From NCBI GenBank assembly GCA_949547975.1, contig CATITW010000052.1, forward strand, positions 1 through 27,228: a stretch of 27,228 nucleotides of DNA, read 5' to 3'. The notes below the pieces were generated by a model. The model was not told the origin of the DNA. It ran no database searches and saw only the letters and a list, made by a program, of their open reading frames with translations. The stretch comes from Cryomorphaceae bacterium. GTDB taxonomy: Bacteria > Bacteroidota > Bacteroidia > Flavobacteriales > Schleiferiaceae. A program made the position numbers and the translations under genes. Shown one piece after another: positions 7,486-14,695 of this stretch; position 1 is the stretch's first letter, and the number at the start of each line of letters is the position of its first letter.

Positions 7486-9015
7486 ATGAAAAAGACTGCA
7501 TTGATTGTTCTCGACGGCTGGGGACGCGCTGACAACCCTGAAGTAAGTGCTATTGATAAAGCGAATACACCATTTGTGGATTCACTTTACGAAAACTACC
7601 CACAAACTTGGATCAAAACCTCAGGTTTAGACGTCGGTCTTCCGGAAGGTCAGATGGGCAACTCCGAAGTGGGACACATGAATCTCGGTGCGGGACGTGT
7701 AGTCTATCAAGATCTCGTCAAAATAAACTTGGCAGCATCGTCCGGCGATTTTGCTACAGATCAGACCCTTGGTGCAGCATTGCGCTACGCCAAAGAGCAC
7801 GGCAAAAAAATCCACATCATGGGACTACTTTCCGACGGTGGAGTTCATGCGCACATTGATCATGCAAAAGCGCTGTGCAGTTGGTTGCACAAGGAAGAGT
7901 ATAATGAAGTCTACTTGCACGCTTTCACGGACGGACGCGATACTGACCCTAAAGGCGGCGCAACCTATTTGAACGATCTTAAAGCCCATATGGACAGCAC
8001 TACTGGACGTATCGCTTCAGTCATCGGTCGCTATTTTGCTATGGACCGTGATCAGCGCTGGGAACGTGTGGCAAAAGCGCACCACCTTCTTACCGCAGCG
8101 AAGGGCACACCAACACAAGACCCTATTGCCGCTGTGGAAGCCAGCTACATTGCAGGCATCTCGGATGAGTTTATGGAGCCTATCAGTGTTGTTGATGAAT
8201 CCGGAACACCTCTAGCTACAATCGCAGAAGACGATGTGGTCATCATGTTCAATTTTAGAACGGACCGCGGGCGTGAAATCACCCAAGCACTCACCCAGCA
8301 AGACTTTCCAGAGCACGACATGCGCGCTTTAAAATTGCACTACGTTACCATGACCAGCTACGACGACACGTTCAAAAACGTAGAAGTCGTATTTCGCAAG
8401 GACAACTTGGCGAAAACCCTTGGTGAGGTACTCGAAGACGCGGGGAAAACTCAAATTCGTATTGCAGAGACTGAAAAATACCCACACGTCACCTTCTTCT
8501 TCTCTGGCGGCCGTGAAGTTCCTTTCGAAGGAGAGGAGCGATTGCTATGCCCATCGCCAAAAGTGGCCACTTATGACTTGCAACCTGAAATGAGTGCAGG
8601 GGATATTCGTGATGCGATTGTCCCGAAACTCGAAGAAGGAAAAACCGACTTCATCTGTCTAAATTTTGCCAATCCAGACATGGTTGGTCACACAGGTGTA
8701 ATGGAAGCAGCCGTTATTGCTTGCGAAACGGTGGACGCTTGTCTGAAGGAGGTCGTGGAAGCTGGATTAAAATCCGATTACAATTTCATCATCCTCGCCG
8801 ACCACGGAAACGCAGATTGTATGCTAAATGAAGACGGAACACCGAACACTGCCCATACTACAACTGTTGTCCCTTGCTTCCTTGTAGGTAGCAGCTCGGA
8901 ACAATACACCATGAAGGAAGGCCGTTTGGGCGATATCGCCCCTACCCTTCTAGGACTCATGAACATAGCACAACCTGCAGAAATGACAGGTGATAACCTT
9001 TTGACGGCCCGTTAA
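7486..9015 (+). CDS. gpmI: 2,3-bisphosphoglycerate-independent phosphoglycerate mutase
   Basis: A 509-residue cytosolic enzyme that interconverts 3- and 2-phosphoglycerate in glycolysis and gluconeogenesis without 2,3-bisphosphoglycerate, using a phosphoserine intermediate and two Mn ions. The alkaline-phosphatase-superfamily metal and active-site motifs are all present: VLDGWG with Asp10, the nucleophile Ser60 in MGNSEVGHMN, HAFTDGRDTDP and RYFAMDRDQRWER in the transferase domain, then NFANPDMVGHTG, LADHGNAD and NTAHTT for the second metal cluster. The length is normal (about 505-515). The ATG start is supported by the immediate MKKTALIVLDGWG beginning. The map start codon follows directly after its TAA. 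Enolase, the next glycolytic step, is also in this window at 16026-17315 but in another unit. Confidence 0.98.
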   Translation: MKKTALIVLDGWGRADNPEVSAIDKANTPFVDSLYENYPQTWIKTSGLDVGLPEGQMGNSEVGHMNLGAGRVVYQDLVKINLAASSGDFATDQTLGAALRYAKEHGKKIHIMGLLSDGGVHAHIDHAKALCSWLHKEEYNEVYLHAFTDGRDTDPKGGATYLNDLKAHMDSTTGRIASVIGRYFAMDRDQRWERVAKAHHLLTAAKGTPTQDPIAAVEASYIAGISDEFMEPISVVDESGTPLATIAEDDVVIMFNFRTDRGREITQALTQQDFPEHDMRALKLHYVTMTSYDDTFKNVEVVFRKDNLAKTLGEVLEDAGKTQIRIAETEKYPHVTFFFSGGREVPFEGEERLLCPSPKVATYDLQPEMSAGDIRDAIVPKLEEGKTDFICLNFANPDMVGHTGVMEAAVIACETVDACLKEVVEAGLKSDYNFIILADHGNADCMLNEDGTPNTAHTTTVVPCFLVGSSSEQYTMKEGRLGDIAPTLLGLMNIAQPAEMTGDNLLTAR

Positions 9016-9813
9016 ATGATCAAATACAAAACACGAGAAGAGATTGAAATCATGCGCGAAAGTGCGCAACTCGTAAGCAAGACCCTTGGGATGCTCGCTC
9101 CACACATCGTGCCTGGGGCAATCCCCTTAAAGCTCGATCGCATGGCCGAAGAGTTCATTCGTGATCATGGTGGCGAACCTGGCTTTTTAGGTATGTATGG
9201 TTTCCCGAACAGCCTTTGCATGTCTCCAAACGCCCAAGTGGTGCATGGCATTCCAGGAAATACACCGATGAAAAACGGAGATATTCTCTCTGTGGATTGC
9301 GGCGTCTTCATGAACGGATATTACGGTGATCACGCCTACACCTTCGCTGTCGGCGAGGTTGACCAGGCCACCGCAGACTTGCTGGAAGCCACCAAGGCTT
9401 CATTGTACGCAGGAATTCGTGAGGTAACTGCAGGAAATCGACTAGGCGATGTAGGCGCTGCGATCCAGGAGTATACAGAAAGTAGAGGATACGGGGTTGT
9501 CAGAGAATTGGTCGGACATGGCTTAGGAGAAAAAATGCATGAAGAACCACAAGTGGCCAATTATGGCAAACGTGGTCGCGGCAAAAAAATCCAAGAGGGC
9601 CTCGTCATCGCTATCGAGCCGATGATCAACCTCGGCACACACCGCATCAAACAACTACCAGACGGCTGGACCATACTCACCGCTGACGGAAAAAATAGCG
9701 CTCATTTCGAGCACGATGTAGCTGTCGTAGACGGTAAACCGGACGTACTCAGTACCTTCCAGTATATTTACGACGCACTCGGGATTGAACCCGCTGAATA
9801 CGAAAAGATATGA
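9016..9813 (+). CDS. map: Methionine aminopeptidase, type I
   Basis: A 265-residue cytosolic dimetal enzyme that removes the initiator methionine from nascent proteins. All five metal ligands are visible: Asp94 (SVDCG), Asp105 (YYGDHAYTF), His168 (VGHGLG), Glu201 (AIEPM) and Glu232 (HFEHDVAV). The short form without an N-terminal zinc or SH3-binding extension is type Ia. Its ATG directly abuts the gpmI stop codon (TAAATG) and its own TGA overlaps the start of the methyltransferase gene (ATGA), so the three genes look translationally coupled. In some other Bacteroidota map lies in the ribosomal spc operon between secY and infA; here secY and infA overlap by one base and map has this separate place. 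Confidence 0.98.
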   Translation: MIKYKTREEIEIMRESAQLVSKTLGMLAPHIVPGAIPLKLDRMAEEFIRDHGGEPGFLGMYGFPNSLCMSPNAQVVHGIPGNTPMKNGDILSVDCGVFMNGYYGDHAYTFAVGEVDQATADLLEATKASLYAGIREVTAGNRLGDVGAAIQEYTESRGYGVVRELVGHGLGEKMHEEPQVANYGKRGRGKKIQEGLVIAIEPMINLGTHRIKQLPDGWTILTADGKNSAHFEHDVAVVDGKPDVLSTFQYIYDALGIEPAEYEKI

Positions 9814-10580
9814 TTTCAAAAATCATGAAATGGGCACTGGCCAAAGTGCCACGTCCACTACTGATCCGACTGAGCTACCTCGTACAATGGGTCAGCCCTA
9901 TTCTGTTCAAAGGCAACGCTTTCGTCGATCCCATCGACGGTCGTGGCTACTCACGCTTTTTCCCATACGGCTACGGTGAAAACCAGCGCGACAACGCCCT
10001 ATGTCCGGGAACTAACAGTCTTGAGCGTCATAGACTCCTTTGGCTGTACCTGAAGGATCACACGGACTTTTTGACGGCCCCTCAAAAGGTGCTTCACATC
10101 GCTCCTGAACAATGCTTTTACGGCAGATTCAGAAAAATGAAACACCTCGACTACACAACGGCGGATCTATTCTCACCGCTCGCCGATCTTAAATTCGATG
10201 TGCAGAACATTCCCCTCGAGGACAACACTTACGACACGATATTCTGCAACCACGTCTTAGAGCATGTCGATAGCGACCATAAGGCCATGCAAGAGCTTTG
10301 TCGCATCCTAAAACCAGGCGGTATGGCCATCATGCAAGTTCCATTAGACCCAGACTATGCGGTTACAGATGAGGACACCTCTATTACAGACCCCGCTGAA
10401 AGAGAACGCCGGTTCCGCCAGTACGATCACGTTCGACTCTATGGAATGGATTATCCAACGCGCTTAGAGAAGGCGGGCTTCAAAGTAACCATCTTCGACG
10501 CTGCCAAAGAACTTCCCGAGGGCTGGTTCGATACATACGCACTACCTAAACGAGAGCTATTGTACGTTTGCACCAAATAG
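9810..10580 (+). CDS. Class I SAM-dependent methyltransferase of unknown substrate
   Basis: A 256-residue probable methyltransferase whose ATG overlaps the map stop codon by four bases. The N-terminal 50 residues are basic and hydrophobic (MKWALAKVPRPLLIRLSYL), perhaps for membrane or nucleic-acid contact. The Rossmann methyltransferase part starts near residue 93. Motif I reads VLHIAPEQ rather than the usual glycine-rich E/DxGxGxG, motif II has Asp119 in TTADLF, and the later motifs are IPLEDNTYDTIFCNHVLEHV (about 134-153) and LKPGGMAIMQVP (167-178), typical of the Methyltransf_11 group. The substrate cannot be told from sequence. Tight linkage to map might suggest a protein or translation-related target, but this is inference. 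The gene ends 50 bases before a bidirectional terminator. Confidence 0.85.
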   Translation: MISKIMKWALAKVPRPLLIRLSYLVQWVSPILFKGNAFVDPIDGRGYSRFFPYGYGENQRDNALCPGTNSLERHRLLWLYLKDHTDFLTAPQKVLHIAPEQCFYGRFRKMKHLDYTTADLFSPLADLKFDVQNIPLEDNTYDTIFCNHVLEHVDSDHKAMQELCRILKPGGMAIMQVPLDPDYAVTDEDTSITDPAERERRFRQYDHVRLYGMDYPTRLEKAGFKVTIFDAAKELPEGWFDTYALPKRELLYVCTK

Positions 10581-10630
10581 CACAATAGAAGTTGTAGTAA
10601 TATCAATCAGTACTGCACCTTCATAACAAC

Positions 10631-10666
10631 AAAAAGCCCGATCTCTTCACGAAATCGGGCTTTCTT
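10631..10666. terminator. Bidirectional terminator between two convergent units
   Basis: A perfect 10-bp stem (aaagcccgat 10633-10642 with atcgggcttt 10654-10663) with an 11-base loop has T runs on both strands: TTTCTT after the stem on plus, and five T on minus from A at 10631-10635. It can end both the methyltransferase transcript and the convergent zinc-ribbon-family transcript. Confidence 0.88.
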
Positions 10667-10687
10667 ATATCTAGATGTAGATCGAGG

Positions 10688-11476
10688 TTATTTCAACCAG
10701 CTCGCAATCATATTATCCATTTTCTCTTCTTCTTCAGCAGCCAATACTGGATCTACCAAAATACGTCCACTGTGCTCATCGATCATGATTTTCTTGCGCT
10801 GTGCAAGTTCCATCTGACGCTGCGGAGGAATTACAAAGAACGACCCTCCGGATGCACCACGCTCTACAGAAACGACTGCTAGCTTATTTTTGGTTGCACT
10901 ACGGATTCTATCGTAAGCCTTTACAAGACGCTCTTCAATAGTACCCTTGGTCTCCGCACTTTTCTCAATCAAAAGTCCTTCCTCCTTTTCAGTTTCCTTC
11001 ATGATGCTATCAAGCTCAGCCACTTTGTGCGACAAGTGCTTTTTACGCTCTTCTAAACGCTCTTCGCTCCCTGCATTCGTTTCTTTCTTTGCTTCGATAC
11101 GTGCACCGTACTCACGAATGCGCTTTTCAGCCAATTGAATCTCCAACTCCTGGTACTCAATCTCCTTAGCAATTGCCTCAAATTCACGGTTATTACGAAC
11201 CTGCTCTTGATCTTTCGCGTACTTCGCCATTTTCTCTTGGCAGTCCTTGATCATCAATTGCTTCTCTTTGATATCTACCTCGAGATCAGCGATTTCATGG
11301 TTTACTTTTTCCATTCTAGTCTCCAAGCCAGCGACTTCGTTTTCTAGATCTTCTACTTCCAATGGAAGCTCTCCGCGCATCGCACGAATCTCGTCAATAC
11401 GACGATCGATAATTTGAAGATCGTAAAGTGCTCTTAGCTTGTCCTCTACGCTTAACTCTTTTGCCTTCTTAGCCAT
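10688..11476 (-). CDS. Coiled-coil protein of the C4 zinc-ribbon (DUF164/CdsZ-like) family, zinc ligands lost
   Basis: A 262-residue protein with a long, highly charged helical hairpin (about residues 15-190, Glu/Lys heptads) and a small C-terminal domain. Family members carry a C4 zinc ribbon of the form ACGGC...CEHCGRILVD. Here the scaffold is intact (ERGASGGSF, IPPQRQ, DEHSGRILVD), but every ligand is replaced: Ser209, Ser212, Asp233 and Ser236. I chose the ATG at 11476, which starts MAKKAKELSVEDKL and leaves one base after the Nif3-like stop codon; a longer reading would overlap that gene by 50 bases. The two genes form one unit, a pairing I recall from other Bacteroidota. The function is unsettled; some zinc-ribbon coiled-coil relatives bind nucleic acid or ribosomes, so a role there without zinc is possible but unproven. 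Confidence 0.88.
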   Translation of the reverse strand: MAKKAKELSVEDKLRALYDLQIIDRRIDEIRAMRGELPLEVEDLENEVAGLETRMEKVNHEIADLEVDIKEKQLMIKDCQEKMAKYAKDQEQVRNNREFEAIAKEIEYQELEIQLAEKRIREYGARIEAKKETNAGSEERLEERKKHLSHKVAELDSIMKETEKEEGLLIEKSAETKGTIEERLVKAYDRIRSATKNKLAVVSVERGASGGSFFVIPPQRQMELAQRKKIMIDEHSGRILVDPVLAAEEEEKMDNMIASWLK

Positions 11477-11477
11477 A

Positions 11478-12569
11478 CTAATAGTACTGTATAGGATTTG
11501 TGTTGACCTCTGTTTTGAGAACGGCAAATTTAGGGAATTTTTTCGATAGTCCCTCTGCTATTAAATCTATTGTAAACTGCTCACTCTCAAAATGTCCGAC
11601 ATCCAATATACTAATGTCGTTCTCCGCGTCAAAAAATTGATGGTATTTATAGTCCGCAGTGATAAAAACGTCTGCGCCACTCGCTTTTGCCGCGCCGAGA
11701 AGGAAGCTGCCGGAACCGCCACAAACGGCGACCTTTTTCACAAGACTTCCAACCGGTGCTGTATACTTTAGGGTCGTTCCAAACGCCGACTTGCAGTGCG
11801 CTAAAAACGCTTCAAACTCCATCGGCTCATCCAACGAACCTACTGCACCAGCGCCATAGACGGTAGCTGCATTTTCTAAGCTCAACCATTCATAGGCCAT
11901 CTCTTCATAAGGATGGGCATTTCGTGCAGACCGCTCCACTGCGCGTTGAGCAAAATTGGGAACAAGAAACTCCATTTTCACCTCTTGTACGGTCTCGCGA
12001 GCACCTACATTACCTACTACAGGATTTGTACCTACAGTCGGCTTAAAGGTCCCTGTTCCAGCGGTAGTGAAACTACACTCTTCATAAAGACTCACCTTTC
12101 CACCTCCTGCAGCATATACAGCATCAGCAAGTGTTGAAGCACTGTCGCTTGGCACATACACTTGAAATTTCTTCAATGCATTTTTCATAGGGGACAGCAC
12201 CTGATGGGAATAGATGCCCAGAACTTCCATGATTTTGGCATTCACCCCCCACGCAACATTATCAAGGTTCGTATGTATGGCGTACAAAGCAACATCATGC
12301 TTAATGGCTTTCATAACCACTCGCTCGATATAACTCTTGCCGTTGAATCTTTTCAAACCAGAGAACACAATGGGATGATGCGTTACTACTAAATGTATTC
12401 CCTTTTGAATCGCTTCATCTACTACGTCTTCTAAGCAGTCCAATGCGACAAGCACACCGTCCGTTTCCCAGTCTGAGTGGCCTACAAGTAATCCGCTATT
12501 ATCATAAGACTCCTGAAGCATCGGCGGCGCAATGCGTTCAAGCTCTTGAATTATTTCTCTAATCTTCAT
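11478..12569 (-). CDS. Nif3-like dinuclear metal-binding protein with inserted PII-like (YqfO) domain
   Basis: A 363-residue cytosolic protein of the Nif3/DUF34 family. From the ATG at 12569 it begins MKIREIIQELERIAPP, the usual family start; an ATG at 12611 would lie inside the rpsA terminator stem. The dimetal ligands are His64 and His65 (VVTHHPIVF), Asp103 (IHTNLDN), His326 and Glu330 (DVGHFESEQ), matching those of E. coli YbgI. Between the two halves, about residues 131-232, is the extra domain of the Bacillus YqfO type (KKFQVYVPSDSASTL ... NAHPYEEMAYEW), which has a CutA/PII-like fold. The family's biochemical role remains uncertain; GTP cyclohydrolase and hydrolase or metal-insertion functions have been proposed. 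It is followed one base later by the zinc-ribbon-family gene. Its start lies 24 bases after the T run of the rpsA terminator. Confidence 0.93.
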   Translation of the reverse strand: MKIREIIQELERIAPPMLQESYDNSGLLVGHSDWETDGVLVALDCLEDVVDEAIQKGIHLVVTHHPIVFSGLKRFNGKSYIERVVMKAIKHDVALYAIHTNLDNVAWGVNAKIMEVLGIYSHQVLSPMKNALKKFQVYVPSDSASTLADAVYAAGGGKVSLYEECSFTTAGTGTFKPTVGTNPVVGNVGARETVQEVKMEFLVPNFAQRAVERSARNAHPYEEMAYEWLSLENAATVYGAGAVGSLDEPMEFEAFLAHCKSAFGTTLKYTAPVGSLVKKVAVCGGSGSFLLGAAKASGADVFITADYKYHQFFDAENDISILDVGHFESEQFTIDLIAEGLSKKFPKFAVLKTEVNTNPIQYY

Positions 12570-12593
12570 ACTTCGAAGGTAACTTTTTCGCAT

Positions 12594-12624
12594 AAAAAAA
12601 CCCTCGAGCAATGCTCGAGGGTTT
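12594..12624 (-). terminator. Rho-independent terminator of rpsA
   Basis: A 12-bp stem (aaaccctcgagc 12598-12609 with gctcgagggttt 12613-12624) with a three-base loop is followed on the minus strand by seven T (A at 12594-12600). It begins 24 bases after the rpsA stop codon and ends 24 bases before the Nif3-like start. Confidence 0.92.
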
Positions 12625-12648
12625 ATGTATTAGAATATCAGTTAGAAA

Positions 12649-14490
12649 TTACTTTCCACCTTTTTCCATTTGCTCTTTCAAAGCTGCAAGTGCGTCTAGA
12701 TCACCCATAGTTGAGCGCTCTACGTTTTGGTTAGGTACAGAAACGTTTCCGCCTTTGTTACCACCACCGCCGCCGCTGCGACCTTTCTTAAGCTCAACCT
12801 CTTTGTACGTACCTACGTGAGATACAACGATACGACGGTTGTCTTTGTTAAACTCGATCACTTTGAATTCAGCAGACTCTCCTTTTTCAAGTTTCGCGCC
12901 ATCTTCTTTCGTGATGTGACGTGCTGGACAGTATGCTTCAACACCTTCGTGGCTTGCAAAGCTTACATCTCCACCTTTATCACCAGAGTTGATCATCGTA
13001 CCGGTATGAGTCGTACCTACAGCGAATGCTGTTGCGTAGTCATCCCACGGGTTGTTTTCAATCTGCTTGTGACCTAGGCTCAAACGACGGTTTTCAGCAT
13101 CGATATCAAGAACAACAACTTCTAGACGTGCACCGATGGTGGTGAACTCTGAAGGGTGCTTGATTTTCTTCGTCCAGCTTAGATCTGAAATGTGGATCAA
13201 TCCATCAATTCCTTCTTCAAGCTCTAGGAAGATACCGAAGTTAGTGAAGTTACGAACGGTTCCAGCGTGCTGTGAACCTTGTGGGTATTTCGTAGTAATG
13301 TCTGTCCATGGATCAGTAGTAAGTTGCTTGATACCCAAGCTCATCTTACGGTCCTCACGGTCTAGAGTCAATACTTCTGCCTCAACAGTTTCTCCTACTT
13401 TCATGAAGTCACCAGCACTGCGCAAGTGTGCAGACCAGCTCATCTCACTAACGTGGATTAAACCTTCAACTCCTGGAAGAATCTCGATAAATGCACCGTA
13501 ATCAGCAAGTACTACTACTTTACCGTTCACTTTATCACCTACGCTCAAGTTCTCGTCAAGAGCATCCCATGGATGCTTCTCGAGTTGCTTAAGACCTAAC
13601 TGGATACGCGTCTTGCCTTCATCGAAGTCTAAGATTACAACATTGATCTTTTGATCCAATTCAACCACCTCAGACGGGTGATTGATACGGCTCCAAGAAA
13701 GATCTGTGATGTGTACCAAACCATCTACGCCACCAAGGTCGATAAATACCCCGTATGATGTGATGTTCTTAACGATACCTTCAAGTACTTGACCTTTTTC
13801 AAGTTTCGAGATGATTTCTTTTTTCTGTTCTTCAAGATCAGCTTCAATAAGCGCCTTGTGAGAAACAACAACGTTTTTGAACTCGTGGTTGATTTTAACC
13901 ACTTTGAATTCCATTGTTTTATCTACGTACTGGTCGTAATCGCGGATCGGCTTCACATCAATCTGTGAACCTGGTAAGAAGGCCTCAAGTCCGAAGACAT
14001 CAACGATCATACCACCCTTAGTACGAGCCTTAACGTAACCTTTAACGATTTCATCGTTTTCGTGAGCTTCGTTAACGCGGTCCCAAGCTTTGATAGAACG
14101 TGCCTTTCTGTGCGAAAGAACGAGTTGTCCATACTTGTCTTCCTGACGATCAACCAATACTTCTACAGTATCTCCTACTGCAAGCTCTGGGTTGTAACGG
14201 AACTCATTCAAGCTCACTACACCTTCACTCTTAGAGTTGATGTCAATAATTACTTCACGATCAGTTTTAGAAGTTACTTTACCTTCTACAACTTGGTGTT
14301 CTACAGAAGAACCTAGGGTTCCTTCGTACAACTCAGTCAAAGCGATATGCTCTGCACTAACACTATCGTTAGTACCTTCTACATCGGCCCAGCTAAATTC
14401 TTCCTGTACGGTTTCTTCTGCTTTTGGAGCCTCCTGAGCTGGAGTCTCTTGTTGTACCTCTTCTTGTGGTACTTGATTCTCTTCTGACAT
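12649..14490 (-). CDS. rpsA: 30S ribosomal protein S1
   Basis: A 613-residue ribosomal protein that binds mRNA on the 30S platform and helps initiation on structured or Shine-Dalgarno-poor leaders. Six S1 (OB-fold) repeats can be followed: about residues 64-128, 146-212, 233-302, 318-388, 405-475 and 492-558. The last four show the GxVxxxxxxGxFIxL and GLIHxSxxSW signatures, although repeat 6 is divergent (SGDKGGDVSFASHEGVEAY). An acidic Glu/Gln/Pro-rich N-terminal tail of about 50 residues and a Gly-rich, Lys/Arg-containing C-terminal tail (570-585) frame the repeats. The protein is a little longer than E. coli S1 (557). The gene stands alone between the gltA terminator and its own terminator, with a promoter-like TATATTTG and a leader of about 105 bases. 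Confidence 0.97.
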   Translation of the reverse strand: MSEENQVPQEEVQQETPAQEAPKAEETVQEEFSWADVEGTNDSVSAEHIALTELYEGTLGSSVEHQVVEGKVTSKTDREVIIDINSKSEGVVSLNEFRYNPELAVGDTVEVLVDRQEDKYGQLVLSHRKARSIKAWDRVNEAHENDEIVKGYVKARTKGGMIVDVFGLEAFLPGSQIDVKPIRDYDQYVDKTMEFKVVKINHEFKNVVVSHKALIEADLEEQKKEIISKLEKGQVLEGIVKNITSYGVFIDLGGVDGLVHITDLSWSRINHPSEVVELDQKINVVILDFDEGKTRIQLGLKQLEKHPWDALDENLSVGDKVNGKVVVLADYGAFIEILPGVEGLIHVSEMSWSAHLRSAGDFMKVGETVEAEVLTLDREDRKMSLGIKQLTTDPWTDITTKYPQGSQHAGTVRNFTNFGIFLELEEGIDGLIHISDLSWTKKIKHPSEFTTIGARLEVVVLDIDAENRRLSLGHKQIENNPWDDYATAFAVGTTHTGTMINSGDKGGDVSFASHEGVEAYCPARHITKEDGAKLEKGESAEFKVIEFNKDNRRIVVSHVGTYKEVELKKGRSGGGGGNKGGNVSVPNQNVERSTMGDLDALAALKEQMEKGGK

Positions 14491-14596
14491 GAGAGATTTA
14501 CTTGTATCTCAGGACCTTGCATACTCTTCCCACTGGTCCACGAGAGTGGATTTTTAAGTTTCGTTCCCTTCGGCAGCATGCTTCGTGTCCAAAAGG
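14491..14596 (-). promoter_or_regulatory. rpsA 5' leader with small hairpins, possible regulatory leader
   Basis: If transcription starts just downstream of the -7 box at 14601-14608, rpsA has a leader of about 100-105 bases, long for this compact region. Two short hairpins are visible: tccac (14537-14541) with gtgga (14546-14550), with a competing ccac at 14530-14533 for the same partner; and gagat (14493-14497) with atctc (14506-14510), which ends two bases before the start codon. S1 represses its own translation in E. coli, so autoregulation here is plausible, but no known leader family is recognised. Confidence 0.35.
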
Positions 14597-14600
14597 GGTG

Positions 14601-14608
14601 CAAATATA
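14601..14608 (-). promoter_or_regulatory. Candidate -7 box of the rpsA promoter (Bacteroidota type)
   Basis: On the minus strand the octamer tatatttg matches TAnnTTTG exactly. It lies 36 bases downstream of the gltA terminator and about 110 bases upstream of the rpsA ATG. A good TTTG element at the expected spacing is not evident. Confidence 0.55.
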
Positions 14609-14643
14609 CAAAACTTGGTATACTAAAACACTCATATACAAAC

Positions 14644-14674
14644 AAAAAGCCCCAAGTCAATGACTCGGGGCTTT
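14644..14674 (-). terminator. Rho-independent terminator of gltA (carA-eno-gltA unit)
   Basis: Inverted repeat 14646-14659 with 14661-14674, 14 positions with a single A-C mismatch; the innermost pairs must open to form a loop. It is followed on the minus strand by TTTTTG. It lies 22 bases after the gltA stop codon. Confidence 0.88.
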
Positions 14675-14695
14675 CCTATTTTTCAAGTACGAAAA

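Noticed and set aside
12569..12611. Longer start for the Nif3-like protein at 12611
   Set aside because: The extra 14 residues are encoded by the rpsA terminator stem and T run, and the family begins at the MKIREI segment.
14537..14555. Hairpin plus T run on the plus strand in the rpsA leader, resembling a terminator
   Set aside because: There is no plus-strand gene upstream to terminate; the stem is only 5 bp and is better read as part of the minus-strand leader.
14379..14660. 93-codon minus-strand open frame overlapping the rpsA start and leader
   Set aside because: It starts inside the gltA terminator, runs through the leader into rpsA in another frame and has random-looking composition.
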